Shown: positions 6,999 through 12,454 of the stretch, piece by piece | How the letters are laid out: every line of letters starts with the position of its first letter | Position numbering within the stretch: position 1 is the first letter of the stretch | Position numbers and translations under genes: made by a program | The notes under the pieces: model-generated | Database searches by the model: none | What the model was told of the DNA's origin: nothing | What the model saw: the letters and a program-made list of their open reading frames with translations, nothing else | Assembly (NCBI GenBank): GCA_937990665.1 | Contig: CALKRF010000077.1 | Location: forward strand, 1-12,995 | DNA from: an uncultured Atopobium sp. | GTDB taxonomy: Bacteria > Actinomycetota > Coriobacteriia > Coriobacteriales > Atopobiaceae | Direction: 5' to 3' | Length of the DNA: 12,995 nucleotides

Positions 6999-7949
6999 AT
7001 GAGTCAAGACACCACTAAAAAGAGTGGTACAAAAAGAAAAACAACGCCCACCAAGCGTTCCGTTGAGCCTCTTAAAGAGACTACCGCGGAGCATGCCTCT
7101 GGTGCTCTCAAAATATTTTCAACTAAAAAGGCCGAGAAGCCCCAGGTAACTGAGAAATCTCAATCTGATCAGAAGTCTGCTGTGACAAAGAAAGCTGTGG
7201 CGGCTCCAAAAGATACAGCGTCGTCAGAGGGCGCGACACCATCAAAACAAGCATCTTCCCAGGAGAGCTCCAAGGACATTAAGTCTAAAAGAACCGTTCA
7301 AGTTAAGAGGATTGATAGGACTCAGAGGTCCGAAAGAGGTCAAAAGTCCGAGCGCAGTCAGAAGACTGAAAGAACCAATAAACCGCAGTTCAGCGTAGCT
7401 TCTTTTGCAGAACTTAAAGACAACGCACTTGATTTTGCGCGCAATCATACCAAGCTTGTCGTTTTTCTCGGCGTTGTAATCTTTTTGCTTGTGGGTCTGT
7501 ATCCGCCAATTCGTGGCTACTACCACGCTGTTCGCGAGCATGACGAGTTGCTGCTAAATCAGCAGAAGCTCGAGGAAGATCAAAAACGTCTTGAGTCCGA
7601 GGTTCAGGGTCTGCAGACAAAAGAGGGCATCATAGATGAGGCTCATAAGCAGGGCTTGGTTGCTGGCGGCGAGGAATCTGCGCGGGTAGAAGGTCTTGAT
7701 AAAAAGAAGGACGAGAATACCGTTCAGCATCCTGACTATCCGTGGTACATCAAAGTTGGGGATTTTGTTTTTGGATTTGCACCAGGCGATTCCGGCAACA
7801 CTGAAGCTCCTAAGAGCGCAAACTCTGACGATTCTACTTCTGCACCAGCTCCTGGAGAGTCTCACGAGCAGAAGAACTCCGGAGAAGACGGATCTTCTGA
7901 GGGGTCCGGCGCCAACGATTCAAAGTCTGATAGTGGGAACTCACACTAA
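6999..7949 (+). CDS. DivIC/FtsB-like septum formation initiator with long basic N-terminal tail
   Basis: This is probably a bitopic division protein of the DivIC/FtsB family, which bridges early and late divisome proteins. From the ATG at 6987 the product is 320 residues; I prefer the ATG at 6999 (MSQDTTKK), though neither has a strong Shine-Dalgarno sequence. Using 6987 numbering: residues 1-135 are a Lys/Ser/Thr/Glu-rich disordered cytoplasmic tail, including QRSERG/QKSERS/QKTERT (113-130). LVVFLGVVIFLLVGLY (157-172) is a single membrane segment. A coiled coil runs over about 178-212, followed by EGIIDEAHKQGLVAGGEE, which resembles the conserved end of the family core. Residues 265-320 are a Ser/Gly/Asp/Glu-rich extracellular tail. 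Both tails are longer than in the classical ~100-residue FtsB. Its place directly before ppx/gppA matches the actinobacterial order and supports the call. The stop overlaps the next start by one base. Confidence 0.8.
   Translation: MSQDTTKKSGTKRKTTPTKRSVEPLKETTAEHASGALKIFSTKKAEKPQVTEKSQSDQKSAVTKKAVAAPKDTASSEGATPSKQASSQESSKDIKSKRTVQVKRIDRTQRSERGQKSERSQKTERTNKPQFSVASFAELKDNALDFARNHTKLVVFLGVVIFLLVGLYPPIRGYYHAVREHDELLLNQQKLEEDQKRLESEVQGLQTKEGIIDEAHKQGLVAGGEESARVEGLDKKKDENTVQHPDYPWYIKVGDFVFGFAPGDSGNTEAPKSANSDDSTSAPAPGESHEQKNSGEDGSSEGSGANDSKSDSGNSH
7323..7376 (+). repeat. 18-bp in-frame tandem repeat, three copies
   Basis: The units at 7323-7340, 7341-7358 and 7359-7376 are diverged copies that encode QRSERG, QKSERS and QKTERT. 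They sit in the cytoplasmic disordered tail of the DivIC-like protein, about 27 residues before the membrane segment. The result is a strongly basic patch that could bind DNA, RNA or phospholipid headgroups, but nothing here proves that. Confidence 0.75.
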
Positions 7950-8986
7950 TGCTTCTAGCTGCAATTGATATTGGAACCGTAACTGCTCGACTTGCGCTTG
8001 CGCAGGTAGAGGACGGTCGCGTCATTCGTATGGCCAAATACACCGAGATTGTTAATTTAGGCGAGGGTGTTGATACGGCAAAGCGCCTGCTACCTGAGGC
8101 AATTCATCGTTGCGTTGGTTGCGTTTCTTCTTATGTTGATCACGCGAGAAAAGAGGGTGCTGAGGCGGTTGTGTGCACGCTCACAAGCGCTGCTCGCGAT
8201 GCAGAAAATGCTCCTGATCTGGGAATGGGTCTAGCCTCGCTGGGGCTTGAGCCCATGATTATTCCAGGTGAGATTGAAGGCGCACTCACTTTTTTGGGTG
8301 TCTCTCACGATTTTGAGAATCATCGCATTCTTGTTGCCGACAGCGGTGGCGGCTCAACTGAGCTGGTCGTTGGCACGCTGGCGGGCCAGCCTGCAGCCCA
8401 AGACGCAGGTCATCAGCTTGGAGGGCAGCAACTTGGAGGTCAGCAGCTTGACATCAACTTTGTCGAGTCCGTTGAGCTTGGTTGCAGGCGCCTGACTGAG
8501 CGCTTTAATCTGTCTTCTGATCATCCTTCGGCCGAGGACATTGATGGAGCACATACAATGGCAGCTCAGATGATGTCTGAGGCTATTGGCCGAGCTCAAC
8601 AGCAATGTGCAGCGCCTGAGCTTTTAGTGGGCGTCGGCGGAACCGCTACAAGCCTCATCGCCATCAGAGACCACCTTGATCCGTACGACCCGTCAAAGGT
8701 GCATCTCAATCACATTTCGCTTGACGAGGTATTGCAGATAGAGGGGCTTCTCGCCAGTAAAACGCTAAAGGAGCGAGAAGACATAACGGGACTTCAGGCA
8801 AAACGCGCGCCCGTCATGCTCGCGGGCACTATTTTGCTTGCAGAATTGATGAAGAATTCGGACTTTAAACACCTGGTAGTAAGTGAGAGTGACCTGCTCT
8901 TTGGCCTGGTGATAACTGCTTCTGCCGTTTACCAGGGAAAGCAGTCGCCTGTGATTTGGAAGCCAATTTTGCGCCCGCTGAATTAA
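7949..8986 (+). CDS. Exopolyphosphatase / guanosine pentaphosphate phosphohydrolase family (Ppx/GppA)
   Basis: These ASKHA-fold phosphatases cut terminal phosphates from polyphosphate or convert pppGpp to ppGpp; the sequence does not tell which. Visible motifs are AAIDIGTVTARLAL (4-17, phosphate loop 1), PGEIEGALTFLGV (106-118) with a candidate catalytic glutamate, ADSGGGSTELVVG (130-142, phosphate loop 2) and VGVGGTATSLIAI (227-239). At 345 residues it is the short two-domain form, without the C-terminal HD-like domain of the long enzymes. Residues about 147-168 are an extra loop containing GHQLG/GQQLG/GQQLD from a 15-bp tandem repeat, located between phosphate loop 2 and the following beta strand. 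The ATG overlaps the upstream TAA (TAATG), implying translational coupling to the division gene. The stop is 29 bases before a tRNA-Leu. Confidence 0.92.
   Translation: MLLAAIDIGTVTARLALAQVEDGRVIRMAKYTEIVNLGEGVDTAKRLLPEAIHRCVGCVSSYVDHARKEGAEAVVCTLTSAARDAENAPDLGMGLASLGLEPMIIPGEIEGALTFLGVSHDFENHRILVADSGGGSTELVVGTLAGQPAAQDAGHQLGGQQLGGQQLDINFVESVELGCRRLTERFNLSSDHPSAEDIDGAHTMAAQMMSEAIGRAQQQCAAPELLVGVGGTATSLIAIRDHLDPYDPSKVHLNHISLDEVLQIEGLLASKTLKEREDITGLQAKRAPVMLAGTILLAELMKNSDFKHLVVSESDLLFGLVITASAVYQGKQSPVIWKPILRPLN
8408..8452 (+). repeat. 15-bp in-frame tandem repeat, three copies
   Basis: The units are GGTCATCAGCTTGGA, GGGCAGCAACTTGGA and GGTCAGCAGCTTGAC at 8408-8422, 8423-8437 and 8438-8452. They encode residues 154-168 of the Ppx/GppA protein as three pentapeptides. 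The flanking GQPAAQDA codons may belong to the same inserted loop. Confidence 0.85.
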
Positions 8987-9015
8987 AAGTAGTGGCATAA
9001 TAGCTAGACATATCC
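8987..9015 (+). promoter_or_regulatory. Candidate promoter of tRNA-Leu
   Basis: The spacer contains CATAAT at 8996-9001, which fits a -10 box starting transcription about 8 bases before the mature tRNA. No good -35 is seen at 17 bp; the best upstream hexamer is too far away. The tRNA may instead be processed from the ppx transcript. Confidence 0.3.
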
Positions 9016-9100
9016 GGGGGCGTGGCGGAATTGGCAGACGCAGGGGACTTAAAATCCCTCGACTTCGGTCTTGCGGGTTCGAGTCCCGCCGCCCCTACCA
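9016..9100 (+). tRNA. tRNA-Leu (anticodon UAA)
   Basis: This is a complete class II tRNA of 85 nt including an encoded CCA end. The acceptor GGGGGCG (9016-9022) pairs with CGCCCCT (9090-9096), with one G-U. The D stem is GCG/CGC with the GAATTGGCAGA loop. The anticodon stem is GGGGA/TCCCT around loop CTTAAAA, with anticodon TAA at 9050-9052. The long variable arm GAC-TTCG-GTC is typical of leucine tRNAs. The T arm is GCGGG-TTCGAGT-CCCGC (9073-9089). It reads UUA and, by wobble, UUG. It follows ppx/gppA directly, as in other actinobacteria, and borders the AT-rich island, making its 3' end a plausible integration site. Confidence 0.97.
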
Positions 9101-9154
9101 TTTTTGTTGCAGAATAAATAGCGTTTTAGCTGTGTATTGTCAGAAAATAATTAA

Positions 9155-9310
9155 GTATTAGGCTTTATTGAGCGTGAAGAGCACGTAGCTCTTGACCTGG
9201 TAAAACTTAGCTCATCAGTTGGCTCATGGGACAAAAATGGGACAAAATTCAGTTCAACAATTTATTCTTTATCGAAGCCAAAAGAATTGTCTGTGACTGT
9301 TAACAGTTAA
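9155..9310 (+). pseudogene. Possible remnant of the C-terminal end of a tyrosine integrase
   Basis: An open frame without a start codon runs from a stop just before 9155 to the TAA at 9308. It reads in part EREEHVALDLVKLSSSVGSW, then DKNGTK. The stretch around TGGGACAAAAATGGGACAAA, just downstream of a tRNA, recalls the last codons and att-proximal sequence of phage-type integrases in Gram-positive bacteria. No catalytic residue of the family is present, so the call rests on position and a short sequence style. The alternative is non-coding DNA. Confidence 0.22.
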
Positions 9311-9337
9311 AAGAAAACCCCGCTTGTGGCAGGGTTA
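9306..9337 (-). terminator. Intrinsic terminator of the 9342-9575 ORF
   Basis: Read on the minus strand, AACCCTGC and GCGGGGTT form an 8-bp stem (one G-U) with loop CACAA, followed by TTCTTTT. It begins just after the ORF stop. Confidence 0.7.
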
Positions 9338-9341
9338 GGAG

Positions 9342-9575
9342 TTATTTCATATGTAGCTTGGCATATTCAAGCGCAAAGTCAGGTATCTGCTCTACGCCAG
9401 CTCGATAGTTCAAAATGTCTTGGTCAGACACACCCATATTGCCAATATGATGGTCACAATACCCATGCTGTACAACAAAGCCAGAAACTGGGTCTACAAG
9501 GTCAGCCGAAGTGACCGCATCATTTGGTAAAGACGCAAGGAAATCACAAATCTTTTCTATTTCCCGGGCATCCAT
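9342..9575 (-). CDS. Small hypothetical protein, 77 aa
   Basis: I do not recognise this protein. It begins MDAREIEKICDFLASLPNDA, is acidic, and has no signal peptide or membrane segment. It has a His/Cys cluster (HGYCDHH at about 37-43), too sparse to call a zinc site, and ends in a likely helix DFALEYAKLHMK. The start is well supported: CGGAGGG lies 4 bases before the ATG. A good terminator follows the stop, and a TTGACA element lies about 55 bases upstream. A ribosome site, terminator and promoter-like element together suggest a real, independently expressed gene. It belongs to the AT-rich island after tRNA-Leu. Confidence 0.65.
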   Translation of the reverse strand: MDAREIEKICDFLASLPNDAVTSADLVDPVSGFVVQHGYCDHHIGNMGVSDQDILNYRAGVEQIPDFALEYAKLHMK

Positions 9576-9656
9576 TTAACCCTCCGTTCTCGGTGAAAAT
9601 ATAGTCTATCTATTTATTTCTTATCGATGTCAAAATTCTTCTGTGATGAAAACGGC

Positions 9657-9682
9657 TAAAAAATCCCGCTTGTGGTGGGGTA
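9657..9682 (-). terminator. Degenerate terminator after the 9688-9876 ORF
   Basis: On the minus strand ACCCC...CACAAGCGGGATTTTTT gives a short stem with the same CACAA loop and GCGGG arm as the hairpin at 9306-9337. Two pairs are lost (A-C mismatches), so it should be weaker. It starts 6 bases after the ORF stop. Confidence 0.45.
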
Positions 9683-9687
9683 AGAGG

Positions 9688-9876
9688 TTAGATTCTATAT
9701 CCAAGCTGACGAAGTTTTTGAACAACTGCTCTTCCTCTATCGTATAAGTCTCTCTGCTGCTTCATGAGTTCTTCAGTCTCGATGATTAGTCCAGCCCTCT
9801 CAGAAGACTCATATTGCGTGATTTGCTCGAGTATTGCTTCGTATTCTCTTTTTAGTTTCTTTATCTCTTTGTCCAT
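9688..9876 (-). CDS. Small charged coiled-coil protein, 62 aa
   Basis: The family is not recognised. The protein is almost entirely Lys/Glu/Arg/Gln-rich helix: MDKEIKKLKREYEAILEQIT, then a short break around ERAGL, then a second helix to QLGYRI. That is a likely helical hairpin or dimerising coiled coil of a small cytosolic protein. The Shine-Dalgarno sequence is weak (AAAGA about 12 bases before the ATG), which lowers confidence in the start. A terminator-like hairpin follows the stop at once. A small accessory protein such as an antitoxin or immunity protein is possible but not shown by sequence. Confidence 0.5.
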   Translation of the reverse strand: MDKEIKKLKREYEAILEQITQYESSERAGLIIETEELMKQQRDLYDRGRAVVQKLRQLGYRI

Positions 9877-9998
9877 TTATAACCAAATCTTTCTGAGCAC
9901 TCAATAGAGACATATTCACGTGTCTGAACCTCGTTTTATCTATCAGTTTAGCCTTTAGTCGGTTCAGAAAAGGAATGCAGGTCATTTACCTTATGTAA
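9877..9998. other. Short AT-rich spacer in the island
   Basis: I see no gene, stable hairpin or repeat here. It separates the 62-aa ORF from the ORF ending at 9999 and probably holds the promoter of the former on the minus strand. Confidence 0.4.
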
Positions 9999-10175
9999 TT
10001 AAAGGCAACCATTTTCTGGATAACGTCTGAATTCGACATCTTTGAATTCAGCCTTCAGCTCTTCTGGAGCTGAATCTTTTACGCCGTTTTCATCAAAAAA
10101 GTGCTCAATAACATACTCTGGGTCATATTTATCAAATAATGACTTAAGAAATGGTCTATCAGGTAATAGAGTCAT
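9999..10175 (-). CDS. Small hypothetical protein, 58 aa
   Basis: A short ORF starting MTLLPDRPFLKSLFDKYDPE and ending FRRYPENGCL. It is acidic and soluble in style, with no recognised family. Its ATG lies inside the end of the upstream frame (10159-10374), overlapping by 17 bases, an arrangement typical of translational coupling. No separate Shine-Dalgarno sequence is obvious. Its codons include two nested inverted repeats: CTGAATTC/GAATTCAG (10027-10051) and TTCAGCTC/GAGCTGAA (10054-10074). It may be the third piece of a degraded locus, or a small partner of the gene upstream. Confidence 0.4.
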   Translation of the reverse strand: MTLLPDRPFLKSLFDKYDPEYVIEHFFDENGVKDSAPEELKAEFKDVEFRRYPENGCL

Positions 10176-10374
10176 TATCCAATCTCCAGTTAAAATAGTG
10201 TTTTAGGGTTCTTTTTATTATAAATTCAATCGTAGCGCGGTCAAAAGGTAAGCTTTTATTATTCTGAAAAAGGAGTAAGTTCTTTTTCGGCTTTTTCAGT
10301 AGGACCGTCAAAGGTGAAATAGTCTGGATATCTTTTATAAAGTCCTTTAACTCTAATGAGAGCAAGGAGTTCAT
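10159..10374 (-). pseudogene. Likely frameshifted 3' part of the upstream ORF
   Basis: This frame overlaps the 87-aa ORF by 116 bases, too much for two ordinary genes. Its part beyond that ORF's stop, QNNKSLPFDRATIEFIIKRT onward to DNDSIT, looks like real protein (helical, mixed hydrophobic/charged). Its first half looks like out-of-frame sequence. Dropping one T from the T5 run at about 10265-10269 (minus strand) would join the 87-aa frame to this one as a single protein of about 120 residues. I therefore read it as the 3' end of one broken gene. The alternative is a sequencing error or a programmed +1 shift. Confidence 0.4.
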
Positions 10375-10522
10375 CTGGTGGGAGAGAAAGGTACGCTTTA
10401 ATAATGGACACTTTTGTATCTGGGATATTCCAAACTAAATTGTTAAAACGGGCGCCAGCTCGGTGCAGTGTCTCACGATCTACCTCAAGTCTTTTATATA
10501 TAGCATCAAAATCAAGCATCAA
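10259..10522 (-). CDS. Hypothetical protein, 86-87 aa, possibly 5' part of a frameshifted gene
   Basis: No family is recognised. The protein reads MLDFDAIYKRLEVDRETLHR at the start and includes LSLPPDELLALIRVKGLYKR near its middle, so it is soluble and helical in style. The ATG at 10519 has GAGGTG about 9 bases upstream; a TTG at 10522 is the alternative start. It ends in TPFSE next to a T5 run, after which a neighbouring frame carries on with protein-like sequence (see 10159-10374). It heads the minus-strand set and diverges from the GntR-transketolase gene. Confidence 0.5.
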   Translation of the reverse strand: MMLDFDAIYKRLEVDRETLHRAGARFNNLVWNIPDTKVSIIKAYLSLPPDELLALIRVKGLYKRYPDYFTFDGPTEKAEKELTPFSE

Positions 10523-10714
10523 CCCGACACCTCTTCAGCAGTAAAATTAGATTTATTATCTCACTATAGTGGCTTTAAAACAGGCATTCTTCTGTCATAT
10601 AGATTTTTAATTTAGCCAGACATCTCCCATTTTGTTCTCTTCCAGAAACTTGTATACTACTTGTCTTGTACCTAACGTATGCATGACTAATTTCTTACTC
10701 ACTTCGGAGGACCT
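10523..10714. promoter_or_regulatory. Divergent control region before the GntR-transketolase gene
   Basis: For the + strand gene, TATACT (10653-10658) is a good -10 box, with a weak TTGTTC (10632-10637) at a short 15-bp spacing. Around it lie three similar words, ACTTGTA (10648), ACTTGTC (10659) and TCTTGTA (10664), and the palindrome GTATAC (10652-10657). A regulator bound here would cover the -10 box and start site, so this is my candidate operator for the encoded GntR-type protein. CACTATAGTG (10562-10571) is a separate 10-bp palindrome nearer the minus-strand ORF. GGAGGA (10706-10711) is the ribosome site of the + strand gene. Confidence 0.4.
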
Positions 10715-12454
10715 ATGTCATTTGAGACAGGTGTTTTTCCGGTTTTAGTTTCTGAAGATGCGGCTACTGAGTCACTATCTCCACAGGTCAGAGGTGGGCT
10801 CAATGCGTCGTCCGCTACACCTCTTCATGTTCAGCTGTCGGATTTGATGCGCGTCAAAATTCTGTCAGAAGACTGGAAGGCAGGAACGTACATTCCGTCT
10901 GAGGCCGAATTTATGGCGCAGTATGGTGTGAGCAGGGGAACCATCAGAAAAGCCATTCAATCCCTGGTCAAAGAGGGTTTGCTGCTTACTCAAAAGGGTC
11001 GAGCAACACAGGTTATCTCTAACACTGTTCGTCATGCGGCAGGAAATACCGTACTTTCATTTGCAGCCGCACTCAGAGATGGTGGCTTTGAGTATCGAAC
11101 TGAAGTCCTGTTTAAGCAGGTAGTTCCTGCAGATCAAGCCGTTGCCGAGCATTTAGAGATTCCCGTTGGCTCTGACGTACTCTTTTTGCGTCGTGTCAGG
11201 AGCGTTTCTGATCGGCCGGTAGTGTGCCAGGAATCATGGTCTAACCTGCTTGTTTGCCCACAGCTTGAGGAGGCAGACTTTGAGAATGAGTCGCTCTTTG
11301 ACGCGGTTGAAAGAACTTCTCAAAAAGAGATTGCGCGCTCTCGCATGCGCTATCAGTCACAAATTGCAGGTAAAGACCATGCCGACTACCTGCAGTGTTC
11401 TCCAAATGAGGCTTTGCTTGTACTTGAGCAGGTAATCGAGCTGTCCGACGGTAATTGCATTGAGTGGAGCCAGACTTGGCTTGCCCCGCATCAGAGTGTT
11501 GTTGGCGTATCTGAGCAGGTAGATGGCTCTATTGGACCTCTGGATATCTCTTCCGTTCGTCAGTCAGAGCATGTGGGTGCATCGCTGACTTCTGCAGAAA
11601 TAGAATCTGATCAGCGCAAACAGCTTGAACTTGATTTACGTCACGAGGCGCTTGCAGTGCGTCGAGGCATTATTGAGTTGGCACATCGCTACAGCTCAAC
11701 GCCATTCCACATCGGCGGCGCGTGTTCTGTGGCAGATATAGTTTCTGTGCTTTTGAGCAAGGTTATGCAGGTGGGCCACAGGGATTGTGAATGGGAACTC
11801 AGAGACCGATTGATTCTCTCTAAGGCTCACACGTCGCTGGCACTATTCCCAGCTCTTTTACGTGCGGGAATGATCTCTCAAGAGGATATTGACCGCGGAG
11901 TCTTTGGACCCGATGCCGTCCTCTTTAAGCATCCACTACGAGACCCTCAGCGTGGCTTTGAAATCTCTGGTGGCAGCCTTGGCATGGGCTTGGGCTACGC
12001 CGCCGGCCTGGGTTTAAGCCTTCGCAGAAAAGATCTTCCTTCTCGCGTTTTTTGTATTTTGGGTGACGGCGAGTGTGACGAGGGTTCCATTTGGGAGAGC
12101 GCGGCGTTTATCGGCCACAACCAGCTCTCCAACGTCACGGTCATTGTCGACCAGAACCGCATGCAACTGGACGGCCCTTGCGCATCCATTTTGGACACCG
12201 GTTCAATTGCAAGAAAGTTTGATGCGTTTGGTTTTGAATCTGTCGAGGTAGACGGACATGATGTGCTTGCGCTGTACGACGCATTAAAGCAGCAAACTTC
12301 AAGGCCTCGCGCGATTATTGCGCACACCATCAAGGGCAAAGGACTCTCATTTGCCGAGAATAACGTTTCGTTCCACGACGCGTGCGTGACGGACGACCTC
12401 TATGAACAGGCATTGCTTGATCTGAAAGTCGCAGAGGAGGCATGCTCATGTTAG
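10715..12454 (+). CDS. GntR-UTRA transcription regulator fused to transketolase N-terminal (TPP-binding) subunit
   Basis: One uninterrupted 579-residue ORF joins three modules. Residues about 37-103 are a GntR winged helix: PLHVQLSDLMR, then PSEAEFMAQYGVSRGTIRKA and VKEGLLLTQKGRAT. Residues about 112-262 are a UTRA (HutC-type) ligand-binding domain, ending in WSQTWLAPH. After a linker (263-303), residues 304-575 are a transketolase N-terminal half. It shows FHIGGACSVADI (331-342), SKAHTSLALFPA (369-380), KHP (405-407), SGGSLGMGLGYAAG (418-431), the TPP motif GDGECDEG (450-457) with N481, and IKGKGL (539-544). UTRA domains usually sense sugar phosphates or similar metabolites; the transketolase half should bind TPP and Mg. 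GGAGGA precedes the ATG. No stop or well-supported internal start separates the modules (the best is a GTG at 11573 without a good ribosome site). The 3' end overlaps the C-subunit gene by 7 bases. Domain calls are strong; an autoregulatory role is inference. Confidence 0.92.
   Translation: MSFETGVFPVLVSEDAATESLSPQVRGGLNASSATPLHVQLSDLMRVKILSEDWKAGTYIPSEAEFMAQYGVSRGTIRKAIQSLVKEGLLLTQKGRATQVISNTVRHAAGNTVLSFAAALRDGGFEYRTEVLFKQVVPADQAVAEHLEIPVGSDVLFLRRVRSVSDRPVVCQESWSNLLVCPQLEEADFENESLFDAVERTSQKEIARSRMRYQSQIAGKDHADYLQCSPNEALLVLEQVIELSDGNCIEWSQTWLAPHQSVVGVSEQVDGSIGPLDISSVRQSEHVGASLTSAEIESDQRKQLELDLRHEALAVRRGIIELAHRYSSTPFHIGGACSVADIVSVLLSKVMQVGHRDCEWELRDRLILSKAHTSLALFPALLRAGMISQEDIDRGVFGPDAVLFKHPLRDPQRGFEISGGSLGMGLGYAAGLGLSLRRKDLPSRVFCILGDGECDEGSIWESAAFIGHNQLSNVTVIVDQNRMQLDGPCASILDTGSIARKFDAFGFESVEVDGHDVLALYDALKQQTSRPRAIIAHTIKGKGLSFAENNVSFHDACVTDDLYEQALLDLKVAEEACSC

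Larger units (their letters stand above)
9260..9692. repeat. Diverged direct repeat of about 80 bp flanking a small ORF
   Basis: The segments about 9260-9345 and 9610-9692 align with small gaps. Both start with a TTTATT...TTATCGA block, pass through CAAAA and CTGTGA, and end in CCCGCTTGTGG, a G-run and GAG-GTTA-like ends. Each lies at the 3' side of a minus-strand ORF and contains its terminator-like hairpin. The second copy also carries TTGACA on the minus strand (about 9629-9634), which may act as a promoter element for the ORF at 9342-9575. Confidence 0.55.

Noticed and set aside
9326..9514. 62-codon + strand frame in the island
   Set aside because: It overlaps the better supported minus-strand 77-aa gene (ribosome site and terminator) and has no ribosome site of its own.
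9016..10700. Direct repeat of the tRNA-Leu 3' end as an attR site
   Set aside because: I looked for a second copy of TTCGAGTCCCG or CGCCCCTACCA through 10700 and found none, so no attachment repeat is demonstrated in the window.
11573..11575. Internal GTG as a separate start for the transketolase half
   Set aside because: Only a weak AGAGC lies upstream, no ATG occurs in the linker, and the frame is continuous with the UTRA domain, so a fusion is the simpler reading.
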